Shown here: positions 8,271 to 16,286 of the stretch, piece after piece
Numbering within the stretch: the stretch's first letter is position 1
Layout of the letters: the number at the start of each line of letters is the position of its first letter
NCBI GenBank assembly: GCA_003551675.1
Contig: PUNG01000071.1
Span: 1 to 46,284, forward strand
Reading direction: 5' to 3'
Length of the DNA: 46,284 bases
Source: Thermoplasmata archaeon
GTDB lineage: Archaea; Thermoplasmatota; Thermoplasmata; Halarchaeoplasmatales; Halarchaeoplasmataceae
The notes under the pieces: model-generated
Seen by the model: the letters and a program-made list of their open reading frames with translations, nothing else
What the model was told of the DNA's origin: nothing
Database searches by the model: none
Position numbers and translations under genes: made by a program

Positions 8271-8963
8271 ATGATAGCTTGGTTCTCTAAAAAAGATGGG
8301 GACGGATTAGTCACTGGAAAAGTTCCTCCGATAGATAAAGAAGCACCTGAAGAAACGAAAACCGCAACGTTCTCTATGGGATGTTTCTGGGGGCCGGACG
8401 CCCTCTTCGGTTCAAAAAACGGTGTGGTCAGGACACGAGTGGGATACACAGGGGGCAGCAAAGAAAACCCCACTTACAGGAGTCTAGGAGACCATACCGA
8501 GACCATCCAGATGGATTACGACCCGGAGAAGATCACTTATAGAGAGCTGCTCGAGATCTTTTGGAACGATCACGATCCTACCATGGGAAAAACGATCCAA
8601 TACAGATCCATGATATCTTTACACGATGAAGAACAAAAGAGATATGCCATGAGATCTAAAGAGCATCTGCGGAAAAAACTCGATAAAGAAGTGAAGACCG
8701 TCATGGTAGCTCACTCGAATTTTTACCCGGCCGAAGACTATCATCAAAAGTACAAACTCAGAAGGAACTCTTGGTTATACGAAGCATTCAGGTCCATCTA
8801 TCCCGACATACACGACTTCGTGGATTCTACCGCGGTCGCTAGAGCTAACGGATTGGTGGATGGTAAAGGTAGGATCGACACGATAAACGAACTCGGTTTG
8901 AATGAAGAAGGAAAAGAGCTGCTGTATAAGATATGGAACAGATATAGAGGAGGCTATCTATGA
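8271..8963 (+). CDS. msrA: Peptide-methionine (S)-S-oxide reductase MsrA
   Basis: The enzyme reduces the S-epimer of methionine sulfoxide in proteins. The catalytic motif GCFWG is present in [13 protein letters not shown], followed by [27 protein letters not shown] and FWNDHDPT, all family signatures; the Tyr and Glu/Asp residues around them are in place. The C-terminal 60 residues extend beyond the core and contain no further Cys near the end, so the recycling mechanism is unclear. I prefer the ATG at 8271 because the track's GTG at 8235 adds twelve non-conserved residues and the TATA box at 8214 predicts a transcript start near 8246. It overlaps msrB by 4 bases (ATGA), indicating coupled translation. 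Confidence 0.93.
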   Translation: MIAWFSKKDGDGLVTGKVPPIDKEAPEETKTATFSMGCFWGPDALFGSKNGVVRTRVGYTGGSKENPTYRSLGDHTETIQMDYDPEKITYRELLEIFWNDHDPTMGKTIQYRSMISLHDEEQKRYAMRSKEHLRKKLDKEVKTVMVAHSNFYPAEDYHQKYKLRRNSWLYEAFRSIYPDIHDFVDSTAVARANGLVDGKGRIDTINELGLNEEGKELLYKIWNRYRGGYL

Positions 8964-9409
8964 ATAAAAAGATCAAAAAACCGTCGGATGAAGAATTGAA
9001 GAAGAAACTAACGGACGAACAGTACCGGGTCACGCAGAAGAAAGGAACGGAGCCCGCCTTCAGAAACGAATACTGGGATAACGATGAAGAAGGTATTTAC
9101 GTGGACGTTGTCTCCGGAGAAGTACTCTTCAGCTCCAAGGACAAGTTCAGAGCCGGGTGTGGATGGCCCAGTTTCAGTAAACCGTTAGAAGATGAAAACA
9201 TAGTCACTAGAAAAGAGAGCGGTCTTTTCGATAACAGAATAGAAGTAGTCAGTAAACATGCCGGTTCCCACCTCGGGCATGTTTTTGAAGACGGGCCGCC
9301 TCCCACGGGAAAGCGATACTGTATGAACTCCGCTTCGCTCAGATTCATACCTAAAGAAGATATGGAGGAAGAGGGTTACCAAAAATACCTGGATATATTT
9401 GAAGACTAG
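8960..9409 (+). CDS. msrB: Peptide-methionine (R)-S-oxide reductase MsrB
   Basis: The enzyme reduces the R-epimer of methionine sulfoxide, complementing MsrA. The SelR domain fills nearly the whole 149 residues, with [10 protein letters not shown], the segment [19 protein letters not shown] and the catalytic [11 protein letters not shown] near the C-terminus. The two zinc-binding CxxC pairs found in many MsrB proteins are absent, so this is the zinc-free form. The Cys of CGWPSF may act as the resolving Cys, as known for many MsrB enzymes. Its start overlaps the msrA stop, so the two are one operon. Downstream lie the ribosomal L1 promoter and leader. Confidence 0.93.
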   Translation: MNKKIKKPSDEELKKKLTDEQYRVTQKKGTEPAFRNEYWDNDEEGIYVDVVSGEVLFSSKDKFRAGCGWPSFSKPLEDENIVTRKESGLFDNRIEVVSKHAGSHLGHVFEDGPPPTGKRYCMNSASLRFIPKEDMEEEGYQKYLDIFED

Positions 9410-9494
9410 ATAGTGGCCACGTATCATGGTGCCTTGAAGGCTGAAGAAGCAGTGGGTCATCTGTGAAAAGATACAAAGGGTGGGCACCAAAATG

Positions 9495-9503
9495 TTTAAA
9501 TAC
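9495..9503 (+). promoter_or_regulatory. TATA box of the L1-L10-L12 ribosomal operon
   Basis: TTTAAATAC, preceded by an A-rich BRE-like stretch (CCAAAATG), matches the archaeal TATA box closely. Transcription would begin near 9525, leaving a leader of about 65 bases before the L1 start codon. Confidence 0.65.
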
Positions 9504-9528
9504 AAACTTTCTTTGTGAATGGTTCATA

Positions 9529-9590
9529 CCTGTAGGAGGAAACCACCTGGGTTTTCTCAGGTTCCGCATTTACTACAGGAGGTTATCAAC
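9529..9590 (+). promoter_or_regulatory. Structured leader of the L1 operon that can sequester the ribosome binding site
   Basis: CCTGTAG (9529-9535) pairs perfectly with CTACAGG (9573-9579), whose last bases form part of the L1 Shine-Dalgarno sequence AGGAGGTT (9577-9584). Inside, GGAA/TTCC (9538-9541 with 9562-9565) and CCTG/CAGG (9546-9549 with 9558-9561) form an arm with an ACCA bulge and an 8-base loop. Archaeal and bacterial L1 proteins are known to repress their own mRNA by binding a mimic of their 23S rRNA site. This leader is a plausible target, but the L1 contact motif has not been checked. Confidence 0.5.
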
Positions 9591-10229
9591 GTGGCAGACG
9601 ACGAAACGATAGAGGCAGTTAAAAAAGCACTAGAAACCGCACCGGATAGAGGTTTTGTTGAGAGTGTAGAGTTAGCTGTAAACCTAAGGGATGTAGATCT
9701 TTCTCAACCCAAGAACAGGATAGACGAGGAGATCGTGCTACCCAATGGGAGAGGTAAAGAGATCAAGGTGGGCGTTTTTGGAAGTGGAGAACTAGCTCTA
9801 AAAGCCAGGGATGTGGCCGACACGGTCATAGAACCCGAGGAGATAGAGGAGTTCGCCGATGATAAAAGCCAAGCTAGGAAGTTGGCTGAAGATCATCAAT
9901 TCTTTCTGGCAGAACCACCTTTGATGACGGTCATCGGTAAAGACCTTGGTTTTATATTGGGTCCCAAGGGTAAGATGCCAAACCCCATAAAACCCGGTGA
10001 CGACCTGGAAAGCATGGTCGCATCTTTGAAGGGTACTGTGCGGGTAAGGTCTAGGGATAATAGGACTTTCCATGTGCCCGTAGGAACCGAGGATCAAGAC
10101 CCTGAAGATATAGCTGATAATACGGATACTGTTATAAGAAGGATAATACAGAACCTCGAGAGAAGAGAAGTCAATATAGAGAGCATGTATGTAAAAACGA
10201 CCATGGGCCCAGCCGTGAGGATCATGTGA
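9591..10229 (+). CDS. rpl1: 50S ribosomal protein L1 (uL1)
   Basis: L1 binds the L1 stalk of 23S rRNA, helps release tRNA from the E site and often represses its own operon. The 212 residues match archaeal L1 throughout: VELAVNLRDVDLSQPKNRIDEEIVLPNGRGK at the start, GPKGKMPNPIKP in the middle and the C-terminal YVKTTMGPAVRIM. I place the start at the GTG at 9591, because VADDETIEAVKKAL aligns with the normal archaeal N-terminus and an AGGAGGTT sequence sits 6 bases upstream. The track's earlier start would translate the leader. Eleven bases separate it from the L10 gene. L11, often first in this operon, is not present upstream here. Confidence 0.95.
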   Translation: MADDETIEAVKKALETAPDRGFVESVELAVNLRDVDLSQPKNRIDEEIVLPNGRGKEIKVGVFGSGELALKARDVADTVIEPEEIEEFADDKSQARKLAEDHQFFLAEPPLMTVIGKDLGFILGPKGKMPNPIKPGDDLESMVASLKGTVRVRSRDNRTFHVPVGTEDQDPEDIADNTDTVIRRIIQNLERREVNIESMYVKTTMGPAVRIM

Positions 10230-10239
10230 GGGATAAAAG

Positions 10240-11256
10240 ATGAGCCAAGATATTCCAGAGTGGAAAAAAAGAGAGGTGAAAAAACTCACCAACCTATTAG
10301 AGACTTCACCGGTCATCGGTATAGTCAATATAAAGGGCATACCAGCTTATCAGATGCAGCAGATGAGAGCTCAACTCAGAGGCACCGCAAATCTGAGAGT
10401 TTCTAAGAATACATTTTTAGAGAAAGCGATAAACAGGGCTTCTGAAAAACGTGAAGAACTGGAAGAGCTGCACCAATTTGCAAAGGGGCAGATCGCTCTA
10501 GTTTCTACCAATCTCAATCCGTTCAAATTGTTCAACCGCATGGAGAAGACCAAAACGAAGGCTCCGGCCAGTGGTGGAGAGACCGCACCGGAGGATATAG
10601 AGGTCAAAGGCGGAGAAACACCGTTCAAACCCGGCCCTATAGTAGGAGACCTTCAAAAGGTCGGCATACCCGCCGCGATAAAGAGCGGGAAAGTAGTGAT
10701 AAATAAAGATAAAGTCGTAGTAAAAGAGGGCGAAACCATAAGTCAGGACCTCGCTGCCATGCTCAAACGACTTGAGATCAATCCCATCACCGTGGGTCTG
10801 GACCTCAGGTCGGTTTACGAAGACGGTGTGATATACGAGAAAAAAGACTTGGATATCGATCCGTCTGAATTCATAGACGATCTTACTAATTGTGCGGGTT
10901 CCGCATTTGCCTTATCCTTGAAGATAGCTTACCCGACCCAAAAGAACATCTCGATGTTGGTAGGAAAGAGTCATGGAGACGCCGTGAGTTTAGCCGTCAA
11001 TGCCGACATCATCAATGAAGAGACCGTAAAGATCATGCTTTCGAAAGCGTCCCAGAGCATGATGGGGCTGTCTTCCAAGTTGGATGCTGAGGCTCTCGAT
11101 GATGAGCTGAAAGCGGATCTGGGTATGGAATCGGAAGAGGAATCCGAAGGCGAGTCGGAAGATGAATCGGAAGAGGAATCCGAAGAGGAATCCGAAGAGG
11201 AACCGGAAGATGAGTCTGAAGATGAAGATAAAGAAGAGGACGAAGAAGATGAATGA
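10240..11256 (+). CDS. rplP0: 50S ribosomal protein L10 (uL10, acidic stalk protein P0)
   Basis: P0 is the base of the ribosomal stalk and carries L12/P1 dimers that recruit translation factors. Residues 1-105 form the rRNA-binding domain (VIGIVNIKGIPAYQMQQMR, LRVSKNTFLEKAI). Residues 106-200 include the archaeal insertion (FKPGPIVGDLQKVGIPAAIKSG), followed by the helical L12-binding spine and an acidic tail of about 40 residues. The 338-residue length is normal. Archaeal P0 usually ends in the factor-binding GLGALFG-type motif shared with P1. Here the protein ends in Glu/Asp repeats (KEEDEEDE) and no such motif is found in any frame after the stop. Confidence 0.95.
   Translation: MSQDIPEWKKREVKKLTNLLETSPVIGIVNIKGIPAYQMQQMRAQLRGTANLRVSKNTFLEKAINRASEKREELEELHQFAKGQIALVSTNLNPFKLFNRMEKTKTKAPASGGETAPEDIEVKGGETPFKPGPIVGDLQKVGIPAAIKSGKVVINKDKVVVKEGETISQDLAAMLKRLEINPITVGLDLRSVYEDGVIYEKKDLDIDPSEFIDDLTNCAGSAFALSLKIAYPTQKNISMLVGKSHGDAVSLAVNADIINEETVKIMLSKASQSMMGLSSKLDAEALDDELKADLGMESEEESEGESEDESEEESEEESEEEPEDESEDEDKEEDEEDE
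11131..11247 (+). repeat. Imperfect 12-base tandem repeat coding for the acidic tail of L10
   Basis: Units close to GAAGAGGAATCC recur in frame, giving repeated EEES or EDES peptides. Such arrays can change in length by slippage, and this may be how the usual C-terminal motif of P0 was lost. It is coding sequence and not a CRISPR array. Confidence 0.7.
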
Positions 11257-11287
11257 TATAGAATACTATTCAATGGAGGTATAAAAT

Positions 11288-11608
11288 ATGGAATATGTGT
11301 ACAGCGCGATGCTGCTTCATTCGGCAGGAAAGGAGATAACGGACGAAGGTATAACAGGCATCTTAGAGGCTGCAGGTATAGAAGTTGAAGAAGCGAGAGT
11401 CAAAGCACTGACTGCCAGCCTTGAAGACGTCGATATAGACGAAGCAATCGAAGAAGGATTTGCCACGATGCCATCCGGTGGTGCAGTAGCTCCGGAAGCC
11501 GGCGAAGTCGAAGAAGAGGAAGAAAAAGAAGAAGAGGAAGAAGAGGAAGAACGAGACGAAGAAAAAGAGAAAGAAGAAGCAGCTGAAGGATTAGGGTCTT
11601 TGTTCTAA
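11288..11608 (+). CDS. rpl12: 50S ribosomal protein L12 (P1 stalk protein)
   Basis: P1 dimers bind the helical spine of P0 and use their flexible C-terminus to contact elongation factors. The N-terminal dimerisation domain ([21 protein letters not shown], then [21 protein letters not shown]) is followed by an Ala/Gly hinge, a long Glu/Lys run and the conserved end EGLGSLF. The 106-residue length is typical. The strong sequence GGAGGTATAAAAT precedes the ATG. It closes the L1-L10-L12 operon and converges on the PHA operon. In contrast with P0 of the same operon, the factor-binding end is retained. Confidence 0.95.
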   Translation: MEYVYSAMLLHSAGKEITDEGITGILEAAGIEVEEARVKALTASLEDVDIDEAIEEGFATMPSGGAVAPEAGEVEEEEEKEEEEEEEERDEEKEKEEAAEGLGSLF

Positions 11609-11648
11609 AAAGGCCCTCTTTCTCTCTAAACCCATTCTCTTCTTAGTA

Positions 11649-11676
11649 TAGAGTCTATTTTATCATTTTTTTATCA
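11649..11676 (+). terminator. U-rich terminator of the ribosomal operon
   Basis: After the L12 stop the sequence is pyrimidine-rich and ends in TATTTTATCATTTTTTTATC, a T-run of the kind archaeal RNA polymerase is known to terminate on. No strong hairpin is seen, unlike at the other convergent junctions of the window. Confidence 0.5.
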
Positions 11677-11682
11677 TCAACA

Positions 11683-12495
11683 TTACATATAGTATCCGCC
11701 GTTCATACGTATGACTTCACCGGTTATATATGAAGCATCGTTTGAAGCTAAAAAACAGACGGTCCTTGCCACCTCTCTAGGTTCGGCAAAACGTCCAAAC
11801 GGGATCTGAGCTATGATCTTTTCTTTGACCTTTTCGGGTATATCTTCGACCATGCGGGTAGCTACAAAACCGGGAGCCACGGCATTCACGGTAACGTCGT
11901 CTCTCACGACTTCCCTGGCCAAGGCTTTGGTAAAACCTATCATACCCGCCTTGGACGAAGCATAATTTGCCTGTCCTATGTTACCACTTTCGCCTATCAC
12001 CGAAGACATATTGATTATCCTACCTTGATCCGACTCTCTAACATGATCTAAAAAGGCCTTGGTAGTGTTGAAGACTCCGTCTAAATTTACAGATAAAACT
12101 TTGTCCCAGTCCTCTTTTTCCATCTTAAAGAAAAGGGAATCTCTGTTGATACCGGCGTTGTTGATGAGGATATCTATGGTTCCAAAATTTTCCTCCACCT
12201 GCTCTCTCACCTTTTTCATATCATCCAAGTCCGAGACGTCTCCTTCCGCTATCCACGTATCTCGGCCCAGTTCTCCTTCTATATACTGTGCCACTAAGTT
12301 CGCTTTTTCCTTCTGCGAACTCAGATCGTTGATGGCAACATCGGCACCTTCGTTTGCGAACTCAAGAGCTATCCTTCTTCCTATGCCCTGAGAGCCTCCT
12401 GTTATCAGTGCATTCAGTCCTTCTAAACGTTTGCAGTCTGAAGTCAGACCTTCTATATCGCCTTCTATCCTTTTTTGTTCCTCATCTTTTTCCAT
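11683..12495 (-). CDS. Short-chain dehydrogenase, acetoacetyl-CoA reductase / FabG type (copy 2)
   Basis: It probably reduces acetoacetyl-CoA (or a 3-oxoacyl-CoA) to the (R)-3-hydroxyacyl-CoA used by PhaC. After a 25-residue extension come the Rossmann motif TGGSQGIG, the NNAG motif and the catalytic Ser and YASSK triad (MSSVIGESGNIGQANYASSKAG), ending with the FabG-like YITGEVIRMNGGYYM. The second strand ends in AINDLSS, where the Asp suggests NADH preference, an inference from known SDR patterns. It is the last gene of the PHA operon. I prefer the ATG at 12495, behind GAGAGGTG, to the track's GTG at 12504. It is clearly paralogous to the next gene upstream. Confidence 0.88.
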   Translation of the reverse strand: MEKDEEQKRIEGDIEGLTSDCKRLEGLNALITGGSQGIGRRIALEFANEGADVAINDLSSQKEKANLVAQYIEGELGRDTWIAEGDVSDLDDMKKVREQVEENFGTIDILINNAGINRDSLFFKMEKEDWDKVLSVNLDGVFNTTKAFLDHVRESDQGRIINMSSVIGESGNIGQANYASSKAGMIGFTKALAREVVRDDVTVNAVAPGFVATRMVEDIPEKVKEKIIAQIPFGRFAEPREVARTVCFLASNDASYITGEVIRMNGGYYM

Positions 12496-12512
12496 GGGAC
12501 GCACCTCTCAGA

Positions 12513-13277
12513 TCAGATATAAAAACCGCCGTTGACTTTTAAAACTTCTCCCGTTATATAAGATGCGGAGGGAGATGCTAAAAACGCCACGGCCTCGGCC
12601 ACTTCTTTTGTTTCTCCGAACCGTCCCATGGGGATCTTTTTCTTGATACTCTCTTGAACTTTTTCGGGTATATTCATGACCATGTCCGTGGCTATGAATC
12701 CCGGAGCTACTGCGTTCACCGTGACTTCGTCTCTCACCAACTCTCTAGCTAGGGCTTTGGTGAAACCGATCATACCCGCCTTTGATGAGGCGTAGTTCAC
12801 CTGACCTAGATTCCCTCTCTGGCCTACAACAGACGATATATTGATGATACGACCACCTTCCGCCTCTCTGAGATCGTCCAAAAAAACCTTACTGCAGTTG
12901 AACACCCCGTCCAAATTCACGGACAAAACCGTTTCCCAGTCGTTTTTTTCCATCTTGGTAAAAAATTTATCGATGTTGATACCCGCGTTGTTTACCAATA
13001 TATCTATGGTTCCAAAGTTATCTTCGATGCTCTTCTTCATCTCTTCGACTTCTTGGAACGATCTTATATCTGCGGGGTACACCCAAGTTTCTTTTCCAGC
13101 CAATTCTACGGATGTAGCGATCTCGCTGGCATCTTCGTGGCTTGTGTTGTAATTTACGACCACGTCCGCTCCGTGCCGGGCTAAAGTGTTAGCGATCTCT
13201 TTCCCGATGCCGCGAGAAGCACCGGTGACCAGAGCTCTCTTGTTATGAAGTTTTTTTTCCATCTTTTCTTCTGTCAT
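12513..13277 (-). CDS. phaB: Short-chain dehydrogenase, acetoacetyl-CoA reductase PhaB/FabG type (copy 1)
   Basis: A 254-residue classical SDR of near-standard FabG/PhaB length: TGASRGIG, NNAG, and the Ser-Tyr-Lys set in ISSVVGQRGNLGQVNYASSKAG, with the C-terminal YITGEVLKVNGGFYI. It would make (R)-3-hydroxyacyl-CoA for polymer synthesis. The second strand ends in VVNYNTSHED without an acidic residue at the cofactor-discriminating site, which points to NADPH and differs from its neighbour copy. The start is well supported by GGAGGA five bases before the ATG. It lies 12 bases downstream of phaC in a six-gene operon. A FabG role in lipid metabolism is less likely in an archaeon. Confidence 0.9.
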   Translation of the reverse strand: MTEEKMEKKLHNKRALVTGASRGIGKEIANTLARHGADVVVNYNTSHEDASEIATSVELAGKETWVYPADIRSFQEVEEMKKSIEDNFGTIDILVNNAGINIDKFFTKMEKNDWETVLSVNLDGVFNCSKVFLDDLREAEGGRIINISSVVGQRGNLGQVNYASSKAGMIGFTKALARELVRDEVTVNAVAPGFIATDMVMNIPEKVQESIKKKIPMGRFGETKEVAEAVAFLASPSASYITGEVLKVNGGFYI

Positions 13278-13289
13278 ATTAGTCCTCCT

Positions 13290-14558
13290 TCATGCTCTTT
13301 CTTTCCATTTTTTTATCCTTTTCTCAGATATACCGGTTTTTTTTGCTAGCTCTTCGGTATCAGCACTCTTCAGGTCTTTCACATCTTTTACCGAAGCTTC
13401 TCTTAACTTGCTCGCGCTTTTCTTTCCTATCCACTTTATACTCTCTAGAGATTCGATATCGTTATCCTTGATCCATCTAGCTACGTCCTTCCAAAGGTCT
13501 GGGTGTACCTTCGAACTCACCGACAATCCTATATGTCCCACGGGTGCCTTCATCAGTTCGGTTTTTTCGCTGGCCACCGCGTCGTTGAAAGATAAAGAAC
13601 TCTCGGGAGGAACCAGCGTATCGTATTCCCCTACCAAGGTGAGTATGGGCATGTTCAGATCGTTCAGGTCTACGAGTTCATTTCCCACCATCAATTTGTT
13701 ATCCATGAGTTTGTTTTGCTGGTAGAGGTCTTTGACGAATTTTGAGAAGGTCGGTCCCGGTATATCTTTGCTGTCGTGGATCCATTTTTCCATCCTAAAG
13801 AACATCTCGACGAATTTTTCATCATCTGCATTATCGGCCAAGCTCAAGAGTTTGCCCACGGTGTTATCCACGGGTGAAAGGGCGGAGTAAGAAAAATCCA
13901 GCATATCACCGGGACAGGTGCCGAAGGCCTCCACGACTTTTTCAGGATCGAAGTATTCGGGCTCTGCCCACTTTTTTAGTAGACCCGGATCGTTTTCAAA
14001 GTCCAAGCCGGCGGCCATCAGCGTAAGGCTTTGAACTTTTTCAGGGTGCAGAGATGCGTATATGGCGGATAAGGTACCGCCCATACAGTAACCCAATATG
14101 TTGATAGCCTCTCTGTTCCTGATCTTTCTCACTTTGTCGACGCATAGGTCTATGTAATGATTCACATAGCCGTCCATGGTCTCGAACTGATATTTTTTTT
14201 CCGGTTTTTTCCAATCTATCATGTAAACGTCTAGACCCGAATTTAAAAGAGACTCCACAACGGACCTGCCAGGTTGAAGATCCAGTATGTACGGTTCGTT
14301 TATGAGTGCATAGACCAAAAGAAGTGGTGGTTTTTTTTCTTCATCATCTTTTCCTTCGTAACGAACCAGGTCGGCTATGTCACCTTCCCATATGACTTCA
14401 CAAGGGGTCTGGCCCACTTTTACATCCGGTGGAGAGCGCAGAAGTTCCAGGGCCCGATCTATCTCTTCAAAGTCCTTGATGAGACCCTTTTGAAACCTCG
14501 CTACAATATCTATCCCTTCCTGGGTCATCTCTTGATATTGTGCTAAAGGATCATCCAT
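13290..14558 (-). CDS. phaC: Class III-type polyhydroxyalkanoate synthase PhaC with C-terminal helix-hairpin-helix tail
   Basis: PhaC polymerises (R)-3-hydroxyacyl-CoA at the granule surface. The alpha/beta-hydrolase core spans residues 50-365, with the lipase-like box GYCMGG (156-161, nucleophile Cys158), Asp313 in GEYDTLVP and His342 in VGHIGLS, plus the PhaC hallmark INEPYILDLQPGRSVVESLL. The core length fits class III synthases, which need a PhaE partner; a PhaE-like gene lies directly upstream. Residues 371-422 (WIGKKSASKLREASV through GISEKRIKKW) add a helix-hairpin-helix domain of the HHH_5/DUF4332 type, which I do not know as a normal part of PhaC. It may bind DNA or a protein partner. 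Confidence 0.93.
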   Translation of the reverse strand: MDDPLAQYQEMTQEGIDIVARFQKGLIKDFEEIDRALELLRSPPDVKVGQTPCEVIWEGDIADLVRYEGKDDEEKKPPLLLVYALINEPYILDLQPGRSVVESLLNSGLDVYMIDWKKPEKKYQFETMDGYVNHYIDLCVDKVRKIRNREAINILGYCMGGTLSAIYASLHPEKVQSLTLMAAGLDFENDPGLLKKWAEPEYFDPEKVVEAFGTCPGDMLDFSYSALSPVDNTVGKLLSLADNADDEKFVEMFFRMEKWIHDSKDIPGPTFSKFVKDLYQQNKLMDNKLMVGNELVDLNDLNMPILTLVGEYDTLVPPESSLSFNDAVASEKTELMKAPVGHIGLSVSSKVHPDLWKDVARWIKDNDIESLESIKWIGKKSASKLREASVKDVKDLKSADTEELAKKTGISEKRIKKWKERA

Positions 14559-14570
14559 GTTATCTTCCTC

Positions 14571-15413
14571 TTATACATCTACCGGAATCTCGTCCAGTTT
14601 CCTCTCTAGCTTTCTTACCCGGGAGGTCAATTCGTGTATGGCCTCGTAGACCTCCAGTATATCGTTCCTAGAAGGCAAGTTCAAACTCTCCATGTAGGTG
14701 TCCATCAACTCTTTTTGCGTGATCTTTGTGTCCAAAACGTTGTCGAGATAGGAACCCTGGAACATGGCATAAGGTTCAGAGGTCAATATGTTCTCTATGT
14801 TTTTAGAGGCGAGTCGGACCATATCTCGTTGGGTATCGTGTAACATATCTTCAGGCTCTCCTTTTTCAAAATTCTTTTCCCACATATCAAAAAAATCTTT
14901 AGAGAACTCGATCCAGTTGTCTTGAAGGTCCATGGGACTTCCCAAGGGGGTTTCATCATCTTCGTCTTTCAAATTAGTCCACATGTCGACCATCCACTGA
15001 TCGTAGAGTTCTTTCTGTTTCTCCATATGTTTTTTCCAGGAAAGTTCTAAGTTTTTGAGCAGCAGCACTCTCAGGTTTTCCATATACTTAGAATGCATAT
15101 CGTCGAAATCTCCAGAGAAGTCCGTCGGGCTCAAGTCATCCATGATTCGACCGAATTCACTGGAAGCGTTGACCCACTCCTGCAGCGTTTCGGTAAAGTC
15201 TCTGAATGTGTGAACGTCACTTTCTAAAGACTCCTTCTCGGCCGTGATCCGTTGGCTGTGGTCCTTCCACGCATCCAACATCTTTTGGTAGTTGTCAGCG
15301 TTCTGTTCCTGCATCCTTTCCATGTGTTCATCCATCTGGGCATAAAAATCCTCCCAAACGGATATCAGACCCTTTGTCATCTCGTCAAAATATTCTTCCA
15401 TTTCTTTTGTCAT
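14571..15413 (-). CDS. phaE: PhaE-like PHA synthase subunit / granule-associated protein
   Basis: The 280-residue protein is almost wholly helical and acidic, rich in Trp, Met and Phe spaced as in amphipathic helices (WEDFYAQMDEHMERM, ELSWKKHMEKQKELYDQW). It ends with LPSRNDILEVYEAIHELTSRVRKLERKL, the short coiled coil that marks PhaE proteins and related granule proteins. PhaE is known to activate class III PhaC; the adjacent phaC, 12 bases downstream, supports that job. It is longer than haloarchaeal PhaE (about 180 residues). I chose the ATG at 15413 with an AGGTGA sequence upstream rather than the track's GTG. A pure phasin role is the alternative. Confidence 0.75.
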   Translation of the reverse strand: MTKEMEEYFDEMTKGLISVWEDFYAQMDEHMERMQEQNADNYQKMLDAWKDHSQRITAEKESLESDVHTFRDFTETLQEWVNASSEFGRIMDDLSPTDFSGDFDDMHSKYMENLRVLLLKNLELSWKKHMEKQKELYDQWMVDMWTNLKDEDDETPLGSPMDLQDNWIEFSKDFFDMWEKNFEKGEPEDMLHDTQRDMVRLASKNIENILTSEPYAMFQGSYLDNVLDTKITQKELMDTYMESLNLPSRNDILEVYEAIHELTSRVRKLERKLDEIPVDV

Positions 15414-15445
15414 GTTTCTCACCTATTTAAAAAAAAAGGAAGGGA

Positions 15446-16282
15446 TCACCCTTCCATCTGATCTTCGAGTTTATCTATCTTCTCCCTCAATTCCATCAAG
15501 TCTTCTTCGTACTCTCTCATCTTCCTGGGTTTGAACCAAGAGAAGAAGGGGAATACGGTTCTCGGACCAAAATAGGGTTCAAAGGCGGACAGATAGATTT
15601 TCTGTGTTTTTTCTATGGATTCGTTGACTTTTTCTTCCATATCTTCAACGCTGTTTTGCCATGTGTCGAAGAATTCGTCGAGTTTTTTCGTACTGGTCTT
15701 GGCGTTGTCTTTCATCCTCTCGATGCTCTCTTCATTGATCCTTTCGAGATTTTTTCTCAACTCTCTCAAAGACTCGTTTCCTTCTTCCATGTTCCTCCGT
15801 GCCACGTGCAGTGCGGTTTTTTGAAAATCCGCCGAGGCATCCATTATATCGTCAGGATGAGGGCCCGTACCGGCTTTTATCCCCTGGAAGATACTCTCCG
15901 ATAATTTTCTCCAAGATGAGTAAAGTTCCTCTGCATCTTGAAGAGAAGTATCTACCAGCTCTTCTATGTTGTTAGTTATCTCCCTGTTTTGTTCCTGGAA
16001 TTCTTTGTAGAAGTCTTCTTCGAATTCATCCTTGGTGATCTCTTCAGATAGTTGTGAAAAATCTTCCCAGAGTTCCATCAATTCATCGTAATGTTCTTTA
16101 TTCTGTTCCAAAACGTTCCCCACGTCCTTGCCGAGTTCAGAAGACTGTTTGATCAGCTCGTTCACGTCGCCCATGTATCTTTCCTGATGCTCTTCCATCT
16201 CTTCGACGAATTTAGTGAAATCCACGTTAGATAAGTACGAGATGGAATCGAAGGGACCTTTTCCTTTCTTCTGTTCACCCAT
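15446..16282 (-). CDS. Phasin-like granule protein (helical, C-terminal coiled coil)
   Basis: A 278-residue, highly helical and acidic protein. Repeated amphipathic segments with a Trp every 30-40 residues (LMELWEDFSQLSEE, LYSSWRKLSES, FFDTWQNSVEDME) resemble phasins and PhaE. The C-terminal LMELREKIDKLEDQMEG is a short leucine-zipper-like coiled coil also present in the two flanking proteins. Around residue 235 is a Phe/Tyr/Pro-rich patch (FEPYFGPRTVFPFFSWF) that could insert into the polymer surface. It begins 4 bases after the upstream gene's stop with a strong GGAGGA sequence. Assignment rests on context and composition, not on a recognised domain. Confidence 0.65.
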   Translation of the reverse strand: MGEQKKGKGPFDSISYLSNVDFTKFVEEMEEHQERYMGDVNELIKQSSELGKDVGNVLEQNKEHYDELMELWEDFSQLSEEITKDEFEEDFYKEFQEQNREITNNIEELVDTSLQDAEELYSSWRKLSESIFQGIKAGTGPHPDDIMDASADFQKTALHVARRNMEEGNESLRELRKNLERINEESIERMKDNAKTSTKKLDEFFDTWQNSVEDMEEKVNESIEKTQKIYLSAFEPYFGPRTVFPFFSWFKPRKMREYEEDLMELREKIDKLEDQMEG

Positions 16283-16286
16283 ATTT

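Noticed and set aside
9798-10340. 180-residue ORF antisense to ribosomal L1
   Set aside because: Opposite strand of L1 and L10; composition is that of a reverse frame and no start signal is seen.
11131-11247. Repeat array considered as CRISPR or mobile repeat
   Set aside because: Units are 12 bases, in frame, without spacers, and code for the acidic tail of L10.
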